From: Rhizonema sp. PD37
GTDB taxonomy: Bacteria; Cyanobacteriota; Cyanobacteriia; Cyanobacteriales; Nostocaceae
Assembly (NCBI GenBank): GCA_029379215.1
Contig: JAQYWO010000056.1
Span: 1 to 35,029, forward strand
Length of the DNA: 35,029 nucleotides
Direction of reading: 5' to 3'
The position numbers and the translations under genes were made by a program. Below, piece after piece: positions 8,092-16,602 of this stretch; position 1 is the stretch's first letter; each line of letters begins with the position of its first letter. The notes beneath the pieces were generated by a model. It was not told the DNA's origin. It did no database searches and worked only from the letters and a program-made list of their open reading frames with translations.

Positions 8092-9369
8092 GTGTCAAAA
8101 GGGAAAATGGGGTTTTGGTCCGTGTTGGCAGTGGGTATAGGCGGTATTGTCGGCGGTATTTTTCCCACAATCGGGCTTGCAGTCCAGCTAACCTCTAAAG
8201 GCGCACCAATAGCCTTTGCAATTGCAGGTGTGGTGGTTCTATTGACTACGTATGCCTATGCCAAACTTTCGGTAGCTTACAAGAGTCGGGGCGGGACAGT
8301 AACGTTCTTAAACCAGGCTTTTGGTACAGGGCTGGTAAGTGGCAGTTTCAATATGATGCTGTGGCTGAGCTATGTAGTCATGCTTTCCCTTTACCTTTCA
8401 GCATTTGGCAGCTACGGAGCCAGTCTCTTTGCCGAATCAGATCAGTTCTTTTGGAAGCATTTACTGATCAATTTGGTGATAGTTGGGATCAGTGGATTGA
8501 ATCTCCTCAGTGCGGATCATATTGGTAAAGCCCAAAGCTGGATCGTCGGCTTCAAACTTGGGATACTGCTGTTATTCATTGCTATGGGCATATGGAGCAT
8601 TGACTTTCAGCAACTAAAACTGACTGAACTACCCGATATAGGACCGCTCTTTTCCGGAGCGATGATGATTTTTCTATCTTATGAGGGTTTTGAACTAATC
8701 GCCAATACAGCGGAGGACGTTGTCAATCCTATACGTACTTTACCACGTGCCTACTATTCGGCTGTGGTCTTCGTCATCCTCCTCTATGTGCTGATTGCAG
8801 TGGTTACGGTGGGAACTTTGCCACTGGGAGAGATTGTAGCTGCACGAGATTACGCTTTGGTGAAAGTAGCTAAACCATTTATGGGGCAGTTTGGTGTCGT
8901 TTTGCTGACGATCGCCGCCCTCCTATCAACTACCTCAGCAATTAATGCTACGTTTTACGGCTCAGCTCGTCTTAGTTACGTGATCGCCGAATCTAAAAAT
9001 CAACCGAACGTGTTGGCGAAAAAGGTAATCAACTTGCAACATGTAGGCTTATTTATGACTAGTGGGCTGACTCTTGTCTTTGCCAACCTGTTTGACCTAT
9101 CCAGTATATCCACAATGGGTAGCGCGGGATTTCTGTCAATCTTTGCGGCAGTGAACCTAGCCAATGTTCGGCTCTACCAGCAAACTCAAAGTTATCGATG
9201 GATCTCTCTGGTGGGCGCTTTTTCCTGTATCGCGGCGATCATTGTATTGTGGGAGCGGACTGCACAAACAGACCCACAAACTCTATGGGTTATGATTGTG
9301 ATGATAGGACTAGCTTTCGGACTTGATTTTCTCTATTGTTTATTCACTAACAGTAAGGTCCGCCTTTGA
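8092..9369 (+). CDS. APC-family amino acid permease
   Basis: Inner-membrane transporter of the amino acid-polyamine-organocation superfamily, 425 residues from the preferred GTG at 8092. That start has GGAGG eight bases upstream and gives MSKGKMGFWSVLAVGIGGIV, the usual APC start. A TTG at 8038 would add 18 residues with no support. About 12 hydrophobic helices are visible. Helix 1 carries the GIGGIVGGIFP substrate-binding glycine motif, and the SYEGFELIANTAEDVVNP segment near residues 200-215 is the conserved helix 6 region. The substrate is probably an amino acid or amine but cannot be named from sequence. The gene is alone on its strand here; spacing to neighbours does not suggest an operon. 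Confidence 0.85.
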   Translation: MSKGKMGFWSVLAVGIGGIVGGIFPTIGLAVQLTSKGAPIAFAIAGVVVLLTTYAYAKLSVAYKSRGGTVTFLNQAFGTGLVSGSFNMMLWLSYVVMLSLYLSAFGSYGASLFAESDQFFWKHLLINLVIVGISGLNLLSADHIGKAQSWIVGFKLGILLLFIAMGIWSIDFQQLKLTELPDIGPLFSGAMMIFLSYEGFELIANTAEDVVNPIRTLPRAYYSAVVFVILLYVLIAVVTVGTLPLGEIVAARDYALVKVAKPFMGQFGVVLLTIAALLSTTSAINATFYGSARLSYVIAESKNQPNVLAKKVINLQHVGLFMTSGLTLVFANLFDLSSISTMGSAGFLSIFAAVNLANVRLYQQTQSYRWISLVGAFSCIAAIIVLWERTAQTDPQTLWVMIVMIGLAFGLDFLYCLFTNSKVRL

Positions 9370-9660
9370 AGAACGAGTGCAACAGTACTGCTATCTTGGA
9401 ATTAAAAATTTGTCTTGGAAAGTTAGGTAAAGAGAAGTTGCAAGGAGGAGTCAGTGCGAATGACGGCTTATCCAGATCTAGGTTAAGAGCGTTGGTTTCC
9501 CTCCGGGCAAACTTCGGGGACGGAAATTGATCCCGCTTACTTTCTGCAAAATTAAAAAAGCTTGGATCGTAGTGCCGACTTACTTAGCAGAGTGGTGGCC
9601 ATAAAACTCACTCTAGAACTCGTTGCTAAAATAGAGATGAAATATTCAAAAGGTATTCTC

Positions 9661-9891
9661 ATGCAACAAGTAACCCTAGCAGAAGCTTCTGAAAATCTAG
9701 CTCAATTCATAGATGCAGCTATCAAAGGCGAAGAAATTATCATTCTTAAAGACAAGCAACCTGTTGTTAAACTTATTGCAGTCTCATCAACAAAACGCTA
9801 TCCTGCTAAAGCAGGCAGTGCTAAAGGATTGATATGGATATCTGATGATTTTGATGAACCTTTGGAAGATTTTAAAGAGTACATGGAATGA
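9661..9891 (+). CDS. vapB: Phd/YefM-type antitoxin
   Basis: A 76-aa protein with MQQVTLAEASENLAQFIDAA, the N-terminal fold of Phd/YefM antitoxins, then the beta strand GEEIIILKDKQPVVKLI. The acidic C-terminal tail (WISDDFDEPLEDFKEYME) is the usual toxin-wrapping region. The ATG at 9661 has an AAGG eight bases upstream; an upstream TTG at 9562 would add 33 residues unlike the family. It overlaps the PIN toxin by four bases (ATGA), which suggests translational coupling. It is expected to bind its own promoter and neutralise the toxin. Confidence 0.85.
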   Translation: MQQVTLAEASENLAQFIDAAIKGEEIIILKDKQPVVKLIAVSSTKRYPAKAGSAKGLIWISDDFDEPLEDFKEYME

Positions 9892-10274
9892 GATTATTGT
9901 TAGACACCCATACTTTTATCTGGTTTGTCACGGATAGTCCTCGATTAAGCCCTTCAGCAAAAGCACTCATTGAAGATGAGTTGAACGAGAAGTTGCTCAG
10001 CACTGCCAGTATTTGGGAGATGGCAATTAAACATAGTCTTGGTAAATTAAGATTTGATTTATCGCTGGCAACATTTGTGAAACAGCAAATGGTGCAGAAC
10101 AGCATAGATTTACTAAGTATCGAAATAGACCATGTTGCGATTGTTGCCACCATGCCGTTGCATCATCAAGATCCGTTTAACAGATTGTTGATTGCTCAAG
10201 CAATAGTGCAACAAGTATCTATTGTGGGTATGGATTCAGCCTTTGATGCATACTCGATTCAACGGCTTTGGTAG
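9888..10274 (+). CDS. vapC: PIN-domain ribonuclease toxin (VapC-like)
   Basis: A 128-aa PIN-domain protein. Acidic residues expected to hold the catalytic magnesium are D6 (LLLDTHTFIW), E44 (SIWEMAIKHSLG), D95 (HHQDPFNRLL) and D116 (GMDSAF). All four are present, so the toxin should be active as an endoribonuclease; its RNA target cannot be read from sequence. Length is typical. The start overlaps the antitoxin stop by four bases. This pair belongs to the PIN group often called 'type II toxin-antitoxin system VapC'. Confidence 0.88.
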   Translation: MRLLLDTHTFIWFVTDSPRLSPSAKALIEDELNEKLLSTASIWEMAIKHSLGKLRFDLSLATFVKQQMVQNSIDLLSIEIDHVAIVATMPLHHQDPFNRLLIAQAIVQQVSIVGMDSAFDAYSIQRLW

Positions 10275-10592
10275 ATTTTAGTGATCGCGATACCAACTAG
10301 TATTGTTACTCCCTTCCCGCTAGAAGAATACCGAAAAAATAAACCGCCAAGACGCCAAGGAAGCCAAGTTTGAAGATCAGAGATAGAGGTAATCTTACAC
10401 CGGGAAAGGAGTAAGACCAGATAATCACTTATTTCTTACAATCTCTGCACCGCACCACCCAATCCCCTCCTCGCTTGCGGGGAGGGGAGGTGAAGCGTAG
10501 GTTTACCGGGGTGGGGTTCTTCAGCCCCCTCTGGAAAATGGAGTTTTCCCCAGTGAGAGAATATCTGGTAACCATTGAGAAGTGCTTCTCAA
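10275..10592. other. Intergenic region with repeats
   Basis: No gene supported. It contains CGCCAAGACGCCAAGG at about 10340, a motif frequent between cyanobacterial genes, and the hairpin at 10464-10487. Confidence 0.5.
10464..10487. repeat. Intergenic hairpin CCCCTCC...GGAGGGG
   Basis: A perfect 7-bp stem around a ten-base loop, similar in type to the one at 574-599. It lies about 105 bp past the stop of the minus-strand thioesterase gene and lacks a T-run on that strand, so terminator function is doubtful. Confidence 0.5.
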
Positions 10593-11363
10593 TTAACAGT
10601 TTGTTGTCATTCGGTGCAGTTCCTGAGAAAGAGACTGCAACAGGAGTGATTGCTCTGAGTGTAGGAAGAAATGATCTCCTGGAAACATCTGCTGAGAGAA
10701 AGCCGCATTTGTTTGGTTCCGCCAGGCTTGGAGTTCATCGCCACTAACCTCCTCATCTTCTAAGCCACCAAAAACATTAATGGGGCAGTCGAGGATGGGT
10801 TTAGGAGCATAAACATAAGTTTCAAGAACAGCAAAATCTGCTCGCAGGATGGGGATAAGAAGCTGCATGAGTTCGCTATTTTCTAGTACTGCTTTGGGTG
10901 TACCATTGAGGCGACGCAGTTCTTCTATGAACTCAAGCTCTGGTAAGGCGTGGATGGGTGGCTTTGGATTAGGGGTTTGAGGAGCTCGGCGACCAGATAC
11001 AAATAGATGAATAGGACTAATGTTATATTCTCTACGGACTAGATGGGCAAGCTCAAAGCTGACAAGCCCACCCATGCTGTGACCGAAGAAGGCAAATGGT
11101 TTATCTAAATGTGGTTGGATGGCGATCGCTAGAGCCTCAACCAAGGGTTCTATCCGCGAGACAGGAGCCAACTTCATCTGGGTTCCTCGTCCTGGTAATT
11201 CGATGGGACAGACTTCAACGGTTTTAGGTAGGCTGTTAGACCATGTACGAAAAATCAGAGAACTACCCCCTGCGTAGGGAAAGCAAAATAAACGTACCGA
11301 AGCCTGAGGATTAGGGTAGGGACAGGTAACGCAGGATTTATGTATTTGTGTAGTGTTCATCAT
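10593..11363 (-). CDS. Type II thioesterase (alpha/beta hydrolase) for NRPS/PKS
   Basis: Free-standing editing thioesterase, 256 residues, which removes wrong or stalled acyl groups from carrier proteins. The fold is GrsT-like: FCFPYAGGSSLIFRTW near the N-terminus, ELPGRG at 55-60, nucleophile S96 in FFGHSMGG, acid D203 (FGGLEDEEV) and base H231 (FPGDHFFLHS). So the catalytic triad S96-D203-H231 is complete. The start is the second-position choice among two adjacent ATGs (MM); no strong ribosome site. It is the last gene of a minus-strand group with an MbtH-like protein and two unknown proteins. A degenerate copy of its 3' end lies at about 18200-18290, inside the PKS region. Confidence 0.9.
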   Translation of the reverse strand: MMNTTQIHKSCVTCPYPNPQASVRLFCFPYAGGSSLIFRTWSNSLPKTVEVCPIELPGRGTQMKLAPVSRIEPLVEALAIAIQPHLDKPFAFFGHSMGGLVSFELAHLVRREYNISPIHLFVSGRRAPQTPNPKPPIHALPELEFIEELRRLNGTPKAVLENSELMQLLIPILRADFAVLETYVYAPKPILDCPINVFGGLEDEEVSGDELQAWRNQTNAAFSQQMFPGDHFFLHSEQSLLLQSLSQELHRMTTNC

Positions 11364-11500
11364 CTAACGATAGCGCATTGCACTTTTTGATGTTCTAGTC
11401 GTCATTTGCCATTAATCATTTGTCCTTTGTCCAGTATAAATACAAATGACTCATAACAAAGGACGACCACTACGAATAAACGTGCAACTTCAATGTGTTT

Positions 11501-11725
11501 CTACTGATTGCGAGCAGCTTCCTCCATTTTTTTCCGGAGACTCAGCGGTCTCATGTCAGTCCAAACTTCTTTGATATAATCCAGACATTCTTGTTTGAGA
11601 CCACTTTTGCCAGCATCCTTCCAACCTAGTGCGTTCTCTCTCTCAGCCGGCCAAATGGAATACTGTTCTTCGTGGTTGAGTACAACTTTGTAAATCGTCG
11701 TGTCTTCTTTGTCGTCTTGATACAT
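11501..11725 (-). CDS. MbtH-like protein
   Basis: A 74-aa MbtH-fold protein, a partner that stabilises and activates NRPS adenylation domains. The family pattern is clear: [18 protein letters not shown], then GWKDAGKSG, then [20 protein letters not shown]. The conserved Trp and Pro residues of the signature are present. Length is normal. It is followed by the type II thioesterase after 137 bp and preceded by two unknown genes. No adenylation domain lies in this window, so its partner must be elsewhere, perhaps past the right edge. Confidence 0.93.
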   Translation of the reverse strand: MYQDDKEDTTIYKVVLNHEEQYSIWPAERENALGWKDAGKSGLKQECLDYIKEVWTDMRPLSLRKKMEEAARNQ

Positions 11726-11789
11726 AATTTATCTCGAATTAGTTAATAGGTTATGCATTGTACACTATGCATTTTCATCCAAAATGTTA

Positions 11790-12116
11790 TCACCCTTCTA
11801 TGGGTTCAAGGTGTCCCTTCCCTTCCAAGGTTGCCAGGTCAATATCTGCGATGCATCGAACTTTCTCGTAGTTCAGAGTTAGGTTTCCAACTATGTGAAC
11901 CTGACCTTTTTGGTTCAAGAAGTCAGCTTCATTGAAATTAGATGCTTCTGTGTCGAGTTGGACTCCTAAATCAGTCCCTCCCTTAGTATTCGTGAACTTT
12001 ATATGTACATACCCTCTGTCGATACTTTCTTTGAATGCTGTCGCTGTTTTTTCTGGTCTTAAGCTTGCTTCGACAGGATGTTCTCCTTGTGATAATCTTT
12101 GTACTAACTCGTTCAT
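11790..12116 (-). CDS. Conserved hypothetical protein in NRPS-accessory operon
   Basis: A 108-aa protein with AGGAGGG seven bases before ATG 12116. I do not recognise a named family. Visible features: an N-terminal helix (MNELVQRLSQGEHPVEASL), a mid region FKESIDRGYVHIKFTNTKGG typical of a mixed alpha/beta fold, then a beta-rich half (VHIVGNLTLNYEKVRCIADIDL). No signal peptide, membrane helix or Cys cluster. It starts 15 bp after the stop of the upstream unknown gene and is followed by mbtH-like, so the four genes probably form one transcript. A role beside NRPS/PKS enzymes is inferred only from this position. Confidence 0.7.
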   Translation of the reverse strand: MNELVQRLSQGEHPVEASLRPEKTATAFKESIDRGYVHIKFTNTKGGTDLGVQLDTEASNFNEADFLNQKGQVHIVGNLTLNYEKVRCIADIDLATLEGKGHLEPIEG

Positions 12117-12131
12117 GAAAATCCCTCCTGG

Positions 12132-12467
12132 TTATGAATCGCTTTTGTCTTGATTTGCTGATGCTTGTACTTTAACAGGTTCGTAAACTGGAATCTCAAA
12201 AGCGAGGGTCTTGTGGCAAAACTCTTTCCATTCAGGAGTCACATTATCGAAAACGATGTTCTCGTCCTTGAAAATGCCATCTGTGACTACATAGTTTTCT
12301 TGCAGATATAGAAAGTCATCTTCAGTGAGTGTTCTATTCACTTCGACTTCCTTGGTATCCATTTCTTTCTTTTCCTTCCTCGTATTTTCTGCATTTTCAG
12401 TCCACTGACTGAACTGTCTCAATTTCTGAATTGGGTAAGCTTTGCAATATTTTCCCATCGTTGCCAT
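12132..12467 (-). CDS. Conserved hypothetical protein, first gene of NRPS-accessory operon
   Basis: A 111-aa protein. The ATG at 12467 is decided by a near-perfect ribosome site AGGAGGT at 12471-12477; an upstream ATG at 12512 would place that site inside the gene. The N-terminus is basic and aromatic (MATMGKYCKAYPIQKLRQF), followed by a charged helix (TENTRKEKKE type), and a C-terminal acidic half (TEDDFLYLQENYVVTDGIF, TPEWKEFC). No domain that I can name. The strong ribosome site and the tightly packed next gene suggest it leads the transcript that includes mbtH-like and the type II thioesterase. Confidence 0.7.
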   Translation of the reverse strand: MATMGKYCKAYPIQKLRQFSQWTENAENTRKEKKEMDTKEVEVNRTLTEDDFLYLQENYVVTDGIFKDENIVFDNVTPEWKEFCHKTLAFEIPVYEPVKVQASANQDKSDS

Positions 12468-12930
12468 AATACCTCCTCTTTTAAGAGTTTTTCGTGACCC
12501 ATTATCAGTCATTAGTGAATTTGTTAACAGTAGACAGTTAACTGATAACTATTTTAACTCACTCAGTGTTGCTCATTTACGATTTTGTTGGGATGATTTT
12601 TGTGAGTTGAAACCCAGCAGATATAAATCAAGCTTCGCTCTCAGCATAGTTTGTGTGAGTTCTTCATGTTTGTATGTTTAACGTGTTGGTTGCGATAAAT
12701 CAAATTTGGCTCAACTTGATTTATTGCAATTATTTCTTAAGTAGGAGCTTATTAGTTTAATGCAACATCGGCTCAAGAATCAAGACCTTCTTCACAAAGA
12801 TTTTCTATTACAGCCGTTTTCACATAAATGAACCACACCGTTTGTAGGGGCGAACAGCCGTACCCTACAGGAATGCCTGAAGGCAAACGCTCCTACAACT
12901 GTAGTCAATTTCCCTGAAAATTGCTGTAGC
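12468..12930. other. Intergenic region between divergent units
   Basis: About 460 bp holding the presumed promoter of the minus-strand accessory operon. It includes an imperfect repeat of GTTAACTGTCTACTGTTAAC near 12520-12545 and, at about 12840-12930, a GTAGGGGCGAACAGCC...CCTACA-type repeat common in cyanobacteria that abuts the truncated Uma2 gene. No gene seen. Confidence 0.45.
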
Positions 12931-13467
12931 TTGAGAAGACATGAGCAGCATGGCAAACCCCACAGTCGAGTTATAATTTGGTTAAAAGTCTACCAATCAC
13001 TGACTGCTGGTGTTGATTTGAGCATTGAACCGACAGTCAGATTGGATTTAGATAACGAACCTCAGCCAGATGCTGTGCTATTTATTGAGGCGGACGCAGG
13101 CGGACAAACCCGTTTAAGCAGTGATGGTTACATTGAAGGCTCTCCCGAATTGATTGTTGAAATTGCAGCGAGTAGTGTGGCAATTGATAGAAGCAGCAAA
13201 AAGCAGGTTTATCGCCGCAATGGAGTGTTGGAGTATGTCATCTGGCAATCCTACGAGAATCAAATTGAATGGTTTCGCTTAATCGATGGCGAGTATCAAT
13301 TACTGTCTCCCGATGCAGATGGAATTATTCGCTCTGGAGTTTTTCCTGGTTTGTGGTTGGCGGTGGAGGCGCTGTTAAACAATCAGATGGTGCAGGTGTT
13401 AGATGTAGTACAAGCAGAGCTGAAGTCTTTGGAGCATACTACATTTGTGTCGCAATTGCAGAAATAA
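12931..13467 (+). pseudogene. Uma2-family endonuclease (DUF820), 5'-truncated
   Basis: The region matches Uma2/DUF820 proteins, a cyanobacterium-rich PD-(D/E)XK nuclease family, from RRHEQHGKPHSRVI on. The usual first ~55-60 residues are missing. The only in-frame start at this point is a TTG, and the homology begins right after a dispersed intergenic repeat. The active-site pattern is kept: D47 in EPQPDAVL, E77 in ELIVEIA, K90/K91 in SSKKQVYRRNG. The C-terminal part is full length. A protein of 178 residues could be made but would lack the N-terminal helices, so I call it a truncated gene. The upstream frame is open without a start, which suggests fusion to repeat DNA by deletion or insertion. 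Confidence 0.7.
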
Positions 13468-13491
13468 TCGGGCGATCGCAATGTTTCTAAT

Positions 13492-13695
13492 TTAGGACTT
13501 ACGCACTGTATAAATGGGACATTATCTGTGTGAACGGTATTTGGTCGTTCCTGGCTTTTGACAATTACCGCCATATGGGTGGCGTAGGCGTAGCCCGCCG
13601 CAGGCCGAAGCGCTTAAGATGAGCGAAAAATCAGGTTTTCATGCCTGAAACCCATACCCCATATTTGGTATTTCCTGCTCAAAAGTAAGTCCTAA
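13492..13695. mobile_element. MITE-like element with 11-bp terminal inverted repeats
   Basis: TTAGGACTTAC at 13492-13502 is mirrored by GTAAGTCCTAA at 13685-13695, giving a 204-bp unit with no transposase. Inside is a string of GC-rich heptamer-like units (GGCGTAGGCGTAGCCCGCCG and GCCGAAGCGC) typical of short repeats in Nostocales, plus a CAGG...CCTG hairpin. A non-autonomous insertion moved by a transposase elsewhere is the likely explanation. Confidence 0.6.
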
Positions 13696-13812
13696 TAACG
13701 TGAACCAATCTTTTTTGTCCAAAGTCTAATAAATTGATTTTTACTGTTTGTGAGAAATCCGGGTTAAAGTCAGGTAGACTGAGGAGTATCCGTCTGAACA
13801 CAGTTTTGTTGC

Positions 13813-15156
13813 ATGTCTCGTTGGTTTAACATCGCAGGTCCGTGCCAAGAAGATATCCACTACATGCTATCGCCAACTGATCGGTTGCCCGATTTAGAGG
13901 AGCTAATTCAACAGCGTAGTTACTTTGTAGTTCATGCACCTCGGCAAACAGGTAAAACAACTGCGATGCTAGCACTCGCGAAAAAACTTACAGAAAGTGG
14001 ACGCTACGCGGCAGTCGTGGTATCGGCAGAAGTTGGAAGTGCATTTAATAATGATGTAGGTGTCGCAGAATTAGCAATTATTGGAACTTGGCGCGATACA
14101 ATTGCAGACCTATTACCCAAAGACTTACAACCACCTGTTTGGGAACAACAAGAACCCGGACGGGGAATTCGAGCCTTTTTACGGTCTTGGGCACAGGCTT
14201 CACCAAAACCTTTGGTGGTATTTATTGATGAAATTGATTCGCTACAAAATGAAACCCTGATTTCTACTTTACGCCAGTTACGCGATGGTTTTTCTCATCG
14301 TCCTCACAACTTTCCATTGTCTGTGGGGTTGATTGGTTTGCGGGATGTACGTGATTATAAAGTTGCATCCGGTGGTAGTGATAGATTAAATACAGCAAGT
14401 CCTTTTAATATCAAAGTCAGTTCGCTAACGCTGAGAAACTTTAACGCCACCGAAGTTGCAGAACTATACCAACAACATACTGACGACACAGGGCAAGCTT
14501 TTACAGTCCAAGCAAAAGCAACAGCATTTGACTTAACTCAAGGACAACCTTGGTTAGTCAACGCTCTTGCCAAGGAAGTTGTCGAAAAAATGGTTAAGGA
14601 TAGAAGTATCGCGATTACTCATGAACATATATTAAAAGCGAAAGAAATATTAATCGCCCGTCAAGATACTCATCTAGATAGTTTAGCCGAACGTTTGCGA
14701 GAACCAAGGATAAAGGCGATTATTGAACCAATGTTAGCAGGTTTAGAATTAGGGGATGTACCTAACGATGATATTCAATTCGTTATCGACCTGGGTTTAT
14801 GTAAAATGGACCCCCAAGGAGGATTAACAATCGCAAATCCAATCTATCGCGAGGTTTTGCTGAGAGTACTAACGGTGACACCTTCCGCTTCCTTACCAAA
14901 AATCGCACCTACTTGGTTAACTCCTTCTGGAGAATTAAACACCGATGACTTACTGCAAGCATTTATTAAATTTTGGCGACAGCATGGCGAACCATTATTA
15001 AAAACTACCGGATATTATGAAGTTGCACCCCATTTGGTACTAATGGCATTTTTACATCGTGTCGTTAATGGTGGTGGAACCATAGAGCGGGAATATGCGA
15101 TTGGTAGCGATGAGCAAAGCGCAACGGCAAAGCCGAACGCATGGATTTATGTATAA
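13813..15156 (+). CDS. AAA-type ATPase, C-terminal nuclease part lost by frameshift
   Basis: A P-loop ATPase of the archaeal-type/AAA_16-like group common in cyanobacteria. Walker A is APRQTGKTT (42-50, K48) and Walker B is LVVFIDEID (D139, E140), followed by a sensor-like RQLRDG and a winged-helix-like region (250-350). From about residue 380 (DDLLQAFIKFWRQHGE) it enters the domain that normally ends in a PD-(D/E)XK nuclease. After REYAIGS the frame runs into repeat-like DNA (15110-15140) and stops within a few codons. The natural continuation MDLCIRYGSTTLG lies in another frame at 15141-15389. The intact protein would be about 520 residues. The ATPase part is complete but the product is probably non-functional as a nuclease. 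No strong ribosome site before ATG 13813. Confidence 0.75.
   Translation: MSRWFNIAGPCQEDIHYMLSPTDRLPDLEELIQQRSYFVVHAPRQTGKTTAMLALAKKLTESGRYAAVVVSAEVGSAFNNDVGVAELAIIGTWRDTIADLLPKDLQPPVWEQQEPGRGIRAFLRSWAQASPKPLVVFIDEIDSLQNETLISTLRQLRDGFSHRPHNFPLSVGLIGLRDVRDYKVASGGSDRLNTASPFNIKVSSLTLRNFNATEVAELYQQHTDDTGQAFTVQAKATAFDLTQGQPWLVNALAKEVVEKMVKDRSIAITHEHILKAKEILIARQDTHLDSLAERLREPRIKAIIEPMLAGLELGDVPNDDIQFVIDLGLCKMDPQGGLTIANPIYREVLLRVLTVTPSASLPKIAPTWLTPSGELNTDDLLQAFIKFWRQHGEPLLKTTGYYEVAPHLVLMAFLHRVVNGGGTIEREYAIGSDEQSATAKPNAWIYV
15108..15140. repeat. Short repeat inserted in a coding region
   Basis: About 29-32 bp (CGATGAGCAAAGCGCAACGG and following bases) is made of the same GC-rich units as the intergenic repeats nearby. 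It sits exactly between the codons for YAIGS and MDLCIRYG, and shifts the frame by two. Exact ends cannot be fixed from one copy. Confidence 0.6.
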
Positions 15157-15389
15157 GATATGGTTCTACTACTCTGGGGATAGAATTAAAAGTATGGCGA
15201 GATAAAAAGGGTGACCCTCTATCTTCTGGTCTCGAACAATTAGACTCATATTTAGCTCGATTGGGATTAAATTTTGGCTGGTTATTTGTATTTGATCGAC
15301 GTGAAAAAGCACCCCCCATCGAAGAACGTTTATCAACCCAAATTGTTTACACCAAAAATCAACGTTCTATTACTGTTATACGTGCTTAG
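15141..15389 (+). pseudogene. Detached PD-(D/E)XK nuclease end of the AAA-ATPase gene
   Basis: The 82-codon frame holds the end of the preceding gene: MDLCIRYGSTTLGIELKVWR has the D-x(n)-E-x-K nuclease core (D2, E16, K18), followed by LEQLDSYLARLGLNFGWLFV and a C-terminal strand SITVIRA. An internal ATG exists, but there is no ribosome site and the fragment alone lacks the ATPase. It is best read as the 3' part of one gene split by the repeat insertion. Confidence 0.75.
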
Positions 15390-15610
15390 AAGAGTTCAGT
15401 AAGAAACCTACTCAGGAATCGGTCGTCTGTAAAAGAAGAGGCAGTTGAGACCCAATGTCCGGGGAATTCCAAAATCTTTTCTCCCTGCCCCCTGCTCCCC
15501 GCTCCCCTGCCTCTTCGGTCAGTGGAGAATCTGATGGATTTGCGTCGCTGGGTAGTAGTTCAGGTGATCTATTTGCTAGACTAGATAAAATAGTGTTTTA
15601 AAAATAGCGC

Positions 15611-16219
15611 ATGAGAAAAGGCAGGATTCTCGACCCATCTGAGAGCTATACTTTCAGCAAATATGCCGAATTAGCTTACGATAGCGCTGATATCCTAGCT
15701 GAATTCGGTGTTACCCTCAACAATACCTCACTCCAACTCCCACAAAAGTTGCCAATCGATCCGGAACCACTGAGAATAGAACTGCAAGAAAATCTCACTT
15801 TGGTAGATCCTGTTTCCGAGATAGCTAGACGTGAAGCACTGATATTTCCAATTCTCAAGACGATTTGTAAATTTCTTCAAGTATCACTCAAAATTGAATA
15901 TCCTGTACGAGTTAACAATTGGCTCAAAGGCAGTTTTGATTATTTCATTCCGACTGAACAAAACTTATTAGTAATTGAAGCCAAAAATGCTGATTTAGCA
16001 AGAGGTTTTACTCAGTTGGCAGTAGAATTAATTGCTCTCGATCAATGGATTGATTCCCCAGTGACAATGCTCTATGGCACTGTGACAACCGGTGATACAT
16101 GGAAATTTGGCATTTTTCAGCGTCAAGAAAAAATAGTTCACAAAGATATCAATACATACGCTGTTCCTAGCGATTTGAATGTGGTGCTTTCTGCTCTATT
16201 TGGTATAAGTTTAAGTTAG
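15611..16219 (+). CDS. PD-(D/E)XK-like hypothetical protein
   Basis: A 202-aa protein with no named family that I can assign. Residues 100-140 show a nuclease-like core: KGSFDYFIPTEQ (D110), then a strand LLVIEAKNADL with E123 and K125, then GFTQLAVEL (Q135) in the following helix. This D-ExK-Q arrangement is characteristic of restriction-endonuclease-like folds such as HsdR N-terminal domains. Cellular role unknown; a defence or repair function would be inference. No clear ribosome site before the ATG. It follows the broken AAA-ATPase/nuclease gene, which has the same kind of nuclease core, on the same strand. Confidence 0.65.
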   Translation: MRKGRILDPSESYTFSKYAELAYDSADILAEFGVTLNNTSLQLPQKLPIDPEPLRIELQENLTLVDPVSEIARREALIFPILKTICKFLQVSLKIEYPVRVNNWLKGSFDYFIPTEQNLLVIEAKNADLARGFTQLAVELIALDQWIDSPVTMLYGTVTTGDTWKFGIFQRQEKIVHKDINTYAVPSDLNVVLSALFGISLS

Positions 16220-16602
16220 GCGAAGAGTTTACTAGAGAGCCGATCCACTAATATATGTTGACAAAAATAAAAATATATATGGGTAGGTAAAATGCCTATT
16301 TTGGGCTAAATAATTAGATCGGGTTTTTGGCGGTAGCGTTAGCGTTAGCGAGTCTTCTCACTCGGGGAGACGCAATAATGCGTAGCTTGCTTCCCCGTTC
16401 GCGAAGCGTCTCCGACTGGAGTTGGGGTACGAGCGTCAGCGCTGCTGCCAAAGGCAGATCGTATTAAAACGGAGAGCCTAAATGTTGGATTTTAACAACA
16501 GCCACCTAACCGCATTTTACGTCAACTACTTCTACTGGACCGACTCTCTAGGCTTGCTTAAACGGTATACTTACATCATTAGATTTGAGAATTAGACTTC
16601 AT
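16220..16602. other. Intergenic region rich in short GC repeats
   Basis: No gene supported. Between about 16325 and 16465 it is built of heptamer-like units (GCGTTAGCGTTAGCG and similar), including GGAGACGC (16366-16373) facing GCGTCTCC (16406-16413), which can form a stem with a 32-base loop. These are short repetitive sequences typical of filamentous cyanobacteria. Confidence 0.6.

Noticed and set aside
9562..9660. N-terminal extension of the antitoxin from a TTG
   Set aside because: The family starts at MQQVTLAEAS, where an ATG with a ribosome site exists.
10475..10747. Plus-strand ORF overlapping the end of the thioesterase
   Set aside because: Antisense shadow of a clear enzyme gene plus an intergenic hairpin repeat.
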